The position numbers and the translations under genes are program-made. The notes under the pieces are model-generated. The model saw only the letters and a program-made list of their open reading frames with translations, did no database searches and was not told the DNA's origin. From the NCBI GenBank assembly GCA_903902895.1, contig CAIUWO010000893.1, positions 1 to 33,476 on the forward strand: a stretch of 33,476 nucleotides of DNA, read 5' to 3'. Shown here one piece after another: positions 1-6,599 of this stretch. How positions within the stretch are numbered: position 1 is the stretch's first letter; every line of letters begins with the position of its first letter. This DNA comes from Candidatus Hydrogenedentota bacterium. GTDB taxonomy: Bacteria; Hydrogenedentota; Hydrogenedentia; Hydrogenedentales; CAITNO01.

Positions 1-20
1 CCTGCGCGGCATGACGGAGG
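1..20. repeat. Partial dispersed repeat at window edge
   Basis: The motif ATGACGGAGGGG at 9-20 recurs at 3393-3404, next to the GCGGG/CCCGC hairpin there. The first bases are therefore probably the right-hand end of the same short repeat family, cut by the window edge. It lies just downstream of the stop of the minus-strand gene that ends at 36. Confidence 0.35.
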
Positions 21-35
21 GGTGGTTTTGCCGGG

Positions 36-1886
36 TCAGTACGTCTTGTCCTCGTCCGCGACGATCTGCCTGAATGCCGCGTCGAGCTTCTCCTTGGCGT
101 CCGCAGCGTTGGGCAGCATGATAATGTCGCAGACGCGCAGCGAATCCATGCTGATGGTTGCCTTGCGGCCGGACACTTTCAGGTCGGCCGGAATCACGCC
201 CTCGGGCGTGATGCGCAGCGCCGCGGCCGGGGCAATCCACGACGGCAGCTCGACCGAAATCTTCACATCCTTCTTTTCGCGCCACGGATAGGCCTGCGGG
301 TCCACGTCGTAGTCCGTGTTGAACAGGCAGAGCAGCAGCTTGTCGCGCGAGGCGAGCGGGGCCACGTCGATCTTCTCCGGGGCCTTGACGGCCATCAGCG
401 CCGGGTCGGAGGCGAGGAAATCCTGACGCAGCAGACACATCACGCGTCCCCACATCCGCATGGCATCCACCGCGTCGGGGAACTTGTCCGCCTCTTTCCT
501 GCCGTAGTTGAACCAGAGAATGCCCTTGGCGCCCTGGCCGAGATTGAGCACGAGCTGCCCTGCCAGTTCGTCCGGCGTGGGCACGGTGCGCTTGGGGCGT
601 TCGCCCCAACCCGCAATGCCCTGGGTCCACACCCAGATGGGCTTGGGCTCGGCGGCGCGTTTGAGGTCGCGCGTGTAGATTTGGGTTTCCTCCAGCCGGG
701 TGCCGTAGAACTTCTTCCATATGCTGCTCGAAGGCGCGGTGACGCAGTAGTGGTCCTGGCAGGCGATGTCGGTGATGGGCGCGTACTCGAAGAACTTGAT
801 GTCGCGGCAGAGCGTCATGAAGCTCGGCTTGGTGCTGTCGTACTTGCGCACCATCTGCTCGCACAGCAGCATCACGTTGGGCGGCGTGGACCAGTCGGGC
901 TCGTCGGCCAGGCCCCAGCAGAGGACGTTCGGATGGCCCGTCAGTTCGCGCAGCGTGTCCACCTCGGTGGGCACCTCGGTGTGCACGATCGCGTTGTGCC
1001 CGTATTTCGGCGCCAACTCGGCGAAGAACTTGTCCGTCTTCTTGCCGCCGCTTACCCCCGTGTCCACGTGCATGCGGCGCAGCGCGGGCAGGTTCTCCTC
1101 GGCGCTGTTCCACGTGCCGATGGGAAACACATCCTCAAAGGCGCGCCGGTGTCCGCAGACGGTGCGGTCCGCTCCGCCACCCTTCACCGGAATCTTCACG
1201 ATGAGCAGAGATGCCGGGGTCGCCGGCGCGGCCAGTGTCACATGGGCAATCGCGTGGCCCGGTCCGGGCAGTTCCTGTCCGGCCCATTCGCAGGACGCCA
1301 CTTCCGCACCCGCAATCTCCACCGCGCCCAGTTGCGGTGTGTCCTTGCCCGCGTTGCGGACGTGAATCTCCAGTTCCTTCATCCCCGGCAGCACGCGGAT
1401 GTGCGTGACCTGGACCGGGTCCGCCTCCAGTGTCATTTCGAATTTGCCGACCGCACCTTCCTTGTGGTCGATGAGCGAGAACTTGCAGGGCTTGCCGGCG
1501 GCGAAGTCTTCGGTGACGCCGTCAATTTCCCATACCCCGCTCTGTCCGGGCGCCACGTTCGGATTGTAGTTCCGGTCCCAAGCCACAAAGCCGTTCAGCC
1601 GCCAGTACGACGTGTCCTTGCCGTTCAGCCGGTAGAAACGCAGATTCACCGGCTGGTCTGACACATTCGTGTAATACACATACAGCAACCCGCCCTTGTT
1701 GAGGTGCTCGCTCTCCGCCTCCTTGAACTGCTCCGTCTCAAACACAGCCGGGCGGTAATGAACATAGTCGACACGCAGCTTCTGCGCGCCCCGCTCCGGG
1801 CCCTTCATGCCGGTCTGGGCGCTCTGGGAAAACGCGGTGGAGGCGATGATAAGAGCAAGGCTGGTGAGACCAATTGGCATTTTCAT
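36..1886 (-). CDS. Secreted glycoside-hydrolase-like protein (TIM-barrel type)
   Basis: A 616-residue exported protein. The start at 1886 gives a clean signal peptide (MKMPIGLTSLALIIASTAFS) and has GGAG eight bases upstream; the open frame runs on to 1958 but that extension is not signal-like. Residues about 35-240 look like beta-sandwich modules. Residues about 250-490 read like a (beta/alpha)8 hydrolase barrel, with NVLCWGLADEPDW around 320-332, in which E329 has the place of the acid/base Glu of clan GH-A enzymes. After it come IWVWTQG (417-423) and GILWFNYG (455-462), as in beta-galactosidase-like proteins. A C-terminal beta domain follows. I cannot assign a GH family or identify the nucleophile with certainty; E429 in GWGER is one candidate. 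The likely role is extracellular or periplasmic glycan cleavage, which is inferred from fold-like motifs only. Confidence 0.7.
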   Translation of the reverse strand: MKMPIGLTSLALIIASTAFSQSAQTGMKGPERGAQKLRVDYVHYRPAVFETEQFKEAESEHLNKGGLLYVYYTNVSDQPVNLRFYRLNGKDTSYWRLNGFVAWDRNYNPNVAPGQSGVWEIDGVTEDFAAGKPCKFSLIDHKEGAVGKFEMTLEADPVQVTHIRVLPGMKELEIHVRNAGKDTPQLGAVEIAGAEVASCEWAGQELPGPGHAIAHVTLAAPATPASLLIVKIPVKGGGADRTVCGHRRAFEDVFPIGTWNSAEENLPALRRMHVDTGVSGGKKTDKFFAELAPKYGHNAIVHTEVPTEVDTLRELTGHPNVLCWGLADEPDWSTPPNVMLLCEQMVRKYDSTKPSFMTLCRDIKFFEYAPITDIACQDHYCVTAPSSSIWKKFYGTRLEETQIYTRDLKRAAEPKPIWVWTQGIAGWGERPKRTVPTPDELAGQLVLNLGQGAKGILWFNYGRKEADKFPDAVDAMRMWGRVMCLLRQDFLASDPALMAVKAPEKIDVAPLASRDKLLLCLFNTDYDVDPQAYPWREKKDVKISVELPSWIAPAAALRITPEGVIPADLKVSGRKATISMDSLRVCDIIMLPNAADAKEKLDAAFRQIVADEDKTY

Positions 1887-2057
1887 TCCATGTTTCTCCG
1901 TACCGCAACTGCGGCCGCATGCCGGGAGTATCCGCCACTCCCGAGAAGGCGGGAGCACCCCGCCGCAAATTATGCATTATTTGCCGCAAGACAACGGATA
2001 AGACTATCCGGAATGGAGACTCGTTTCACTGTGGCCTTATCCTGCCTCACGGACCCG

Positions 2058-3296
2058 TTATTGGGAGCCACGCCTTCCCTCTTCCAAATTCTCTTTCGCG
2101 CGGGCCCCATGGAGTTTCTTCTGCACAGCGGGGAGTCTAAAGAGCAATCCGTGAAGGCTGGGCACTATCCCGTAGACTCCGACAAAGAAGATTGTTGAGA
2201 CCATGTACCAGAAAGTAATGCTTGTCAATATTTCCATGGAAATTTCCCCGAAAGAGAGGAAAAGCCAAAGAATGCCAATTCCGAGCAATGCCACACCCGC
2301 GACAAACGACCATACTGCAATGCGTGCGCCGCTGTTTATCGCGCGGCGGATTGACTTCAATTGATATTCGAGCGATTTGACTGATTCGGCCACTCCGGGA
2401 GTCAAATCGATGATACGGTTGGGGGGGGCATGGCGAAGGAAGTAACCGAGAATGGTCGCCTTGTCGGGCACTGGTTCGCCCCGTACGAACCGGCTGATCT
2501 GCATGAATCCCAATTCCTTTTCATCGTCAAAGCGGATGGACAGGTGGTCAAAGAAACCATGTTTGGGACTGGAACGCCAAATGACCATTTCCTTGACGCT
2601 GTCCCACGCATAGCGCCGCTCCCGCCCCCAGAAACGAATGGAGAGCCCCCCGGCGTCCAAGGCAACCTGCTTTCCGGAAAGGTTGTCGCCGACGCGAAAA
2701 CGTGCCAAGTCCGGCAGAACTGGCGGCTTGGGATCGGGCAAATGGGCGTGTATCCGGCGGAGTATTGCTTCCCGCTTCTCTTTCGGAAGCGTGATGAAAC
2801 CGAAGGAAGCGGGGGACCAAGACGCGCGCAGGGCCCTTTCTGTGTCGGATCGGGGTTTAGCAGTGCCATCACCAGGAGCATCGGGAAGGAAGGAGCAATA
2901 GTCCCAAGTGTGCGAGCCCCACTTGACCAGATTACGGCAGGAAAGCTGGCCCCAAGGGAAATACCGCCACCTGAAGCATCGTACATTGAGGCCTTCGTCA
3001 TCCACCCGAACGCGAAGCGCAAAACACTGTATTGCCGAGAGGAGAAGGGGGAAACCAAGTGCGCCCATGAGAAGGCTGAACGCCACCAAGACTACAATAG
3101 CGAAGAGCGGGACCCCAGTCTCAGGGGAACCTTTATCGCTTGAGAAGAAACCAACCAGTGCCCAACCCCATGGAAAGGTTCCAATAAAGAGGGAAAACGG
3201 CAATCCGATGATGCCGAGGATCTTCACCCACCAACTTGTGCCTGTCTCGATGGGTGGTTCTGTGTCGTGGTGCTGAAGCGTTTCTGTCGAATGCAT
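2058..3296 (-). CDS. Hypothetical four-helix membrane protein with two PH-like repeats
   Basis: A 412-residue protein. I chose the ATG at 3296 because GGGAAG lies just upstream, and because the open frame beyond it runs through an intergenic hairpin repeat. Hydrophobic segments lie at about 25-52, 63-90, 325-350 and 358-385. Between the two pairs is a soluble region with two similar motifs: VRVDDEGLNVRCFRWRYFPW near 96-115 and VALDAGGLSIRFWGRERRYA near 211-230. Each is followed by a Lys/Trp-containing strand. This resembles bacterial PH-like (DUF304-type) modules held between membrane helices, and it is inference rather than a family match. The coding DNA is visibly more AT-rich than its neighbours (one sampled line near 2221 is about 38% GC), which may indicate transfer. 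Function is unknown; a membrane-associated sensor or scaffold is possible. Confidence 0.7.
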   Translation of the reverse strand: MHSTETLQHHDTEPPIETGTSWWVKILGIIGLPFSLFIGTFPWGWALVGFFSSDKGSPETGVPLFAIVVLVAFSLLMGALGFPLLLSAIQCFALRVRVDDEGLNVRCFRWRYFPWGQLSCRNLVKWGSHTWDYCSFLPDAPGDGTAKPRSDTERALRASWSPASFGFITLPKEKREAILRRIHAHLPDPKPPVLPDLARFRVGDNLSGKQVALDAGGLSIRFWGRERRYAWDSVKEMVIWRSSPKHGFFDHLSIRFDDEKELGFMQISRFVRGEPVPDKATILGYFLRHAPPNRIIDLTPGVAESVKSLEYQLKSIRRAINSGARIAVWSFVAGVALLGIGILWLFLSFGEISMEILTSITFWYMVSTIFFVGVYGIVPSLHGLLFRLPAVQKKLHGARAKENLEEGRRGSQ

Positions 3297-3370
3297 GTCT
3301 TCCCGCCCTTGGGGAATTCGGTTTCCCCGAACCGAAATGAGTGTAGCAAGAACGGCGTGTCGCGGCAAGC

Positions 3371-3402
3371 ATGGATACCCGCTTTCGCGGGTATGACGGA
3401 GG
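3371..3402. repeat. Short dispersed hairpin repeat (ATACCCGC-TTTC-GCGGGTAT)
   Basis: A perfect 8-bp stem (3375-3382 with 3387-3394) has a TTTC loop and is followed by ATGACGGAGGGG, which also occurs at 9-20. This is the widespread bacterial intergenic hairpin type whose translation reads like HTRESGYP. It sits 5' of the membrane-protein gene and explains the false upstream extension of that frame. Confidence 0.65.
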
Positions 3403-3429
3403 GGGGCGGGCATTGGGGGCGGCGTGTTG

Positions 3430-3627
3430 GCCGCCGGGGGACTGCCACCATTTTCGGCCGCAGACCTGACGGGGTCAGGGAAGACATGGCCCTGAAAATG
3501 GTGGCTGTACCCGTGCTCGCCGCAGCGGTGGGCTGTCTTGGCACGGGTACAGGCACCCATTTCCGGTCTGGGCTGGTGTTGACATGCCGGGGACATTGGC
3601 GGAAATGGTTGCCAGTCCCCCGGCGGC
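3430..3627. repeat. MITE-like 198-bp element with nested palindromes
   Basis: The element is bounded by perfect 15-bp inverted repeats (3430-3444 and 3613-3627). With small gaps the similarity runs to about 30 bp on each side. Inside are two further perfect 12-bp inverted repeats: 3444-3455 with 3494-3505, and 3505-3516 with 3541-3552. A small CCTGAC/GTCAGG hairpin lies at 3465-3479. No transposase or convincing reading frame is inside, and I see no clear target-site duplication. It fills most of the 392-base gap between the genes ending at 3689 and starting at 3296; I see no gene in that gap. Confidence 0.6.
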
Positions 3628-3688
3628 GCTGGATGGAAACCGGCTGCTGGTCATGCTGCCTCGGCGCTGGATGTCTGCCCGCGTTAAG

Positions 3689-4693
3689 CTACTGTCCCTG
3701 CAGCACCTCGATCATGGCCGCGATGTTCTCCGCCTTCGCGTCGGGCGGGATGGCGTGGGCCGGGGCGGCGAAGAGGCCGCCGTCTTTGCCAACGCCGTCG
3801 ATGAGGCGCTTGACGTGTTCGCGGGTCTCGTCGGGCGTGGCGTAGGGCAGGATGCGCTGGGTGCTGATGCCGCCGAAGAAACAGAGCTGCTCGCCGTACT
3901 TGCGCTTGGCCTCGAAGACGTCGATGACTTCGGGCTGGAACGGGTTGAACACGTCGAGCCCGTCGGCGATGAGGTCGGGGAAGAGTTCGTCCACGCAGCC
4001 GCAGGAATGGATGACGACGTAACGGCCGCGGTCCTTGACGGCCTTGTACATCTGGCGGATGCGCGGCTCGATGAATTCGAGCCACCGTTCACGCCCCATG
4101 ATCAGTCCGCGCTGGCTGCCCCAGTCATCGCCGAAATACATGGCGTCGATGGGGTACTGGCAGGCGCCGTCGATGATCTCCAAATTGTACGCGAGGATCT
4201 TGTCCAGAAACGCATGCACGAAACCGGGGTCGCACATCATGGATTCGAGCAGCGACTCCATGCCCGTGAGCACCCAGGCCCGCTCGAACAGCGAAAACCC
4301 GATCTCGGCAATGTAGAAGCGGTCGCCCTTCTCCGCCTCGTTCTTGGGATAGGTGGTGAAACGCTCCGGATCGTGCGGGTTGGGCGGCGTGAACGCGTCC
4401 AGGTTCTCCGGGGTCACCATCCGGTTCACCACGTTGCCGATATCCTTGTCCACGCTGCGGTCCCACTGCACGCCAAACTGGTCGCGCCAGAGGTCGGGCT
4501 GGATCTCCTGCCACGCGTCGGGCCGCACGGTCTTGAGCATGGTGAAGCAGTTGCCCAGTTTGTCCGCGAAGTCAGGGTCGCCGTAGTAGTCGGCCATCTT
4601 CGCATGGGCTTTCTGGGTGAAGCCGATGCAGTAGGGCGTCTTGTCGGGCTGGCGGTGGGCCAGCGAGGCGATGACTCGTTCGCGGTTGGTCAT
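3689..4693 (-). CDS. Uroporphyrinogen decarboxylase-family protein (MtaA/CmuA-like)
   Basis: A 334-residue protein of the UroD fold, a family that includes haem-pathway UroD and zinc-dependent methyltransferases such as MtaA, MtbA and CmuA. The start at 4693 (MTNRERVIASLAHRQPDKTP) is the standard family N-terminus and has GGAG eight bases upstream. The HSCGCV motif (229-234) matches the HxC zinc site of the methyltransferase branch; FGGISTQ (273-279) and the C-terminal APAHAIPPD (309-317) match the conserved barrel ends. No corrinoid protein, methyltransferase partner or haem gene is adjacent, so the substrate is unknown. Proteins of this subgroup are commonly amplified in Planctomycetota-like and Hydrogenedentota-like genomes. 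A true haem-biosynthesis HemE is unlikely because of the HxC motif and low resemblance to the HemE N-terminus. Confidence 0.85.
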   Translation of the reverse strand: MTNRERVIASLAHRQPDKTPYCIGFTQKAHAKMADYYGDPDFADKLGNCFTMLKTVRPDAWQEIQPDLWRDQFGVQWDRSVDKDIGNVVNRMVTPENLDAFTPPNPHDPERFTTYPKNEAEKGDRFYIAEIGFSLFERAWVLTGMESLLESMMCDPGFVHAFLDKILAYNLEIIDGACQYPIDAMYFGDDWGSQRGLIMGRERWLEFIEPRIRQMYKAVKDRGRYVVIHSCGCVDELFPDLIADGLDVFNPFQPEVIDVFEAKRKYGEQLCFFGGISTQRILPYATPDETREHVKRLIDGVGKDGGLFAAPAHAIPPDAKAENIAAMIEVLQGQ

Positions 4694-4735
4694 GACACGG
4701 ACTCCATGCTTGTGGCCGAACACCACTCTTGCAAC

Positions 4736-4832
4736 GTCATTGCGAGCAAAGCGAAGCAATCTCCTGCCCGCCAGATCCTGGCTCTGGGCTCAAGAGATTG
4801 CCGCGTCGGGCTGAAGCCCTCCTCGCAATGAC
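4736..4832. repeat. Two-armed dispersed repeat, copy 1
   Basis: A 97-bp element with terminal inverted GTCATTGCGAG sequences. The left arm ends in GCGAAGCAATCTC and the right arm, read on the other strand, ends in CGACGCGGCAATCTC. It matches 6493-6583 in inverted orientation. This is the common bacterial intergenic element whose translation gives RDCFASLAMT-like peptides. No coding potential is seen. Confidence 0.8.
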
Positions 4833-4893
4833 GGCCTGCCTTTCGTTCCCAAGCGACACTTCGCTCAATGTAGAAGATGCTTCCAGCCTCTTC

Positions 4894-4916
4894 AGACGCG
4901 GCAGGATGCCGCGTCT
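4894..4916. repeat. Perfect palindrome with GGA loop at a gene end
   Basis: AGACGCGGCA (4894-4903), a GGA loop and TGCCGCGTCT (4907-4916) form a 10-bp perfect stem, followed on the plus strand by ACTTTGCC. The stop codon of the GH172 gene (4915-4917) lies within it. On the minus strand it could act as a transcription stop for that gene, but no T-run follows. The layout resembles the hairpin at 18072-18092. Confidence 0.5.
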
Positions 4917-6453
4917 ACTTTGCCTTCTTCTGCTCAATCAGCCGGTTCATGGACTGCTGGTAGCCTTCCATGTCTTCCATGCGCAGGACGGTGAGTCCGG
5001 CGAAGCCGAACACGTTGAACTTCGGCGCCAGCGCGCGGTGCGCCGCGCCGGCACCCTCCACGGCCTCGAAGCGCAGTGTGTGCTTGCCGGTCTTGAGGTC
5101 CACCGTGTCCAGATTGACCCAGCGCGGGTCGGCGTTGGCGATGTAAAGGTCCAGCACGCCGCCCAGTTTCTGGCCGTCGAGCATGGGCTGCCATGCGCCG
5201 GCCATCAGGCCGAACATGAACACGCCGTCGAGCCGGTAGCGGCCGTCCTTGTCGAGGTCGAAGTCGAACTCGATGCTGGCCTTGGCCTGGTTGGGCGCGT
5301 ACATCAGGATGGGGTCCTGCGGCAGCACGATGAGCGGCGGGTCGGCGCGGAAGGGCATTTGGCAGGCCTGAAGTGTCTTCACCGGGGGGATGCGCTTGTC
5401 GGCCGGGGGCAGGGGCTCGTCGAACGCGGCCGGGGGATACTGGTACCAGAAAGCCACCGAACTGCACCAGTCGGCGCGGTCCTCAAACCCGCCCAGTTCG
5501 AAATCGAGAATGCTCCCGGTGGGGTTGTAGACGCTGCCCTTGTGCTCGATTTGCATCTTCAGCGACGTCTTGAACGGGACGGGATCCTGGATGTGCCAGC
5601 GGTACGCGGTCACCCGGTCGCCCGGCAGCACACCGTCGTAAAGCGTGACGCCGTGGAACGGGGTGGAGAATTCGCGGAAGCCCCAGGCGTCGTTGAAGTA
5701 GTCCTCCGTGCCGGTGCCGCGCAGCTGCGGCGTTTCGGCGCCGTCGATGTAGAAGAAGTCGTCGCCCTCGCCGAACCAGCCGGTCTCCATCTGCATCACC
5801 GAATAGACCGTTCCGACGTACTGGCCGCGGCCCTTGGTGTCGAGGATGGTGTAAAGTTTGCCCGGTGTGGCGGGAAACTCCTGCCGGTACCTGGCATGGA
5901 AGTAGAGAGCGTCTTCCGGCAACTTGTCCAGCTTGCGCCAGTCGATGTAATAGTAGAAGGAGTCGCACTTGGTGGCGGTATTCTCATTGGTCGCAGTGAT
6001 TTTGATCGATTTGCGGAAGGGCATGCGCCAGTAGCAGGTGCGGGAGCGGCCGGTGGAGGACACCGTCACGGGCATCGAGGTGAAATCTTTGTAGGCACCG
6101 TGGCCCACGCCGAAGAAGTCGCCGATGGGCGACTCGACGCTGGGCTTGTCGGCGCCGTCGTAATAGACGCGCAGCACAATGGACCGCCCGTGAAAGAAGT
6201 CCACCGAGCCGATCGTGTTCCAGAAATGGGTGATCTCGCCGGGGCCTTCAGCCTCCAGCAGCGTCAGCGTTGCGCCCGCCGCGATGCTTCGGGCATCGCC
6301 GTTGCGGGTGAGGTCCTCGTTGCTGCTGCTGGCGCGGCGCGCCTCCCCCGCGGCCGGCCGGGTGAGGTCGCCGAGCATGCCCGCGTCCTGCGCGTGCGCC
6401 GCGACTGTCCCCACTAGGACGGCAAGGGCAAAAAGACCGTGTATGCGTGCCAT
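4915..6453 (-). CDS. Secreted GH172 (DUF2961) family protein
   Basis: A 512-residue exported protein. The ATG at 6453 starts a signal peptide (MARIHGLFALAVLVGTVAAH) with GGAG nine bases upstream. The DUF2961 hallmarks are all present: GPGEITHFWNT (70-80), a stretch with LRVYYDG and PSVESPIGDFFG (94-115), GEGDDFFYIDG (228-238) and LRGTGTEDYFNDAWGF (244-259). DUF2961 was reclassified as GH172, whose known members act on difructose dianhydrides and arabinofuranose-type linkages. E229 and E250 are 21 residues apart, the same spacing as the catalytic pair I recall for the characterised bifidobacterial enzyme (E270/E291). The C-terminal region (about 370-500) is a second beta domain. The likely role is exo-acting cleavage of furanoside glycans outside the cytoplasm. 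The substrate cannot be told from sequence. Confidence 0.9.
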   Translation of the reverse strand: MARIHGLFALAVLVGTVAAHAQDAGMLGDLTRPAAGEARRASSSNEDLTRNGDARSIAAGATLTLLEAEGPGEITHFWNTIGSVDFFHGRSIVLRVYYDGADKPSVESPIGDFFGVGHGAYKDFTSMPVTVSSTGRSRTCYWRMPFRKSIKITATNENTATKCDSFYYYIDWRKLDKLPEDALYFHARYRQEFPATPGKLYTILDTKGRGQYVGTVYSVMQMETGWFGEGDDFFYIDGAETPQLRGTGTEDYFNDAWGFREFSTPFHGVTLYDGVLPGDRVTAYRWHIQDPVPFKTSLKMQIEHKGSVYNPTGSILDFELGGFEDRADWCSSVAFWYQYPPAAFDEPLPPADKRIPPVKTLQACQMPFRADPPLIVLPQDPILMYAPNQAKASIEFDFDLDKDGRYRLDGVFMFGLMAGAWQPMLDGQKLGGVLDLYIANADPRWVNLDTVDLKTGKHTLRFEAVEGAGAAHRALAPKFNVFGFAGLTVLRMEDMEGYQQSMNRLIEQKKAK

Positions 6454-6492
6454 TTTTCTTCTCTCCGGGTCATGCAACAGAATCCGTCAGCC

Positions 6493-6583
6493 GTCATTGC
6501 GAGGAGGGCAGCGCCCGACGCGGTAATCTCCTGCCCGCATCGGCCTTGGTTTCACGAGATTGCTTCGCTTCGCTCGCAATGAC
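6493..6583. repeat. Two-armed dispersed repeat, copy 2
   Basis: A 91-bp element with the same terminal GTCATTGCGAG arms as 4736-4832 but in opposite orientation: its right arm (GAGATTGCTTCGCTTCGCTC) corresponds to the left arm of copy 1. It lies between the start of the GH172 gene and the stop of pepF, so the two copies flank the GH172 gene as inverted repeats. Confidence 0.8.
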
Positions 6584-6599
6584 GAGCCGTGGGTTTCAT

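Noticed and set aside
1938-1955. CTCCCG/CGGGAG hairpin as terminator of the membrane-protein gene
   Set aside because: The stem is only 6 bp, far from the stop at 2058 and without a T-run; probably another small repeat.
3297-3596. N-terminal extension of the membrane protein
   Set aside because: The added 100 residues come from the hairpin repeat and MITE-like element; ATG 3296 has a good ribosome site.
4729-6417. Plus-strand open frame of 562 codons opposite the GH172 gene
   Set aside because: It begins inside a dispersed repeat and has no recognisable motifs; the GH172 motifs are on the minus strand.
4736-6583. Composite transposon carrying the GH172 gene
   Set aside because: No transposase is present and the flanking units are short two-armed repeats of a type scattered in many genomes; only a weak recombination idea remains.
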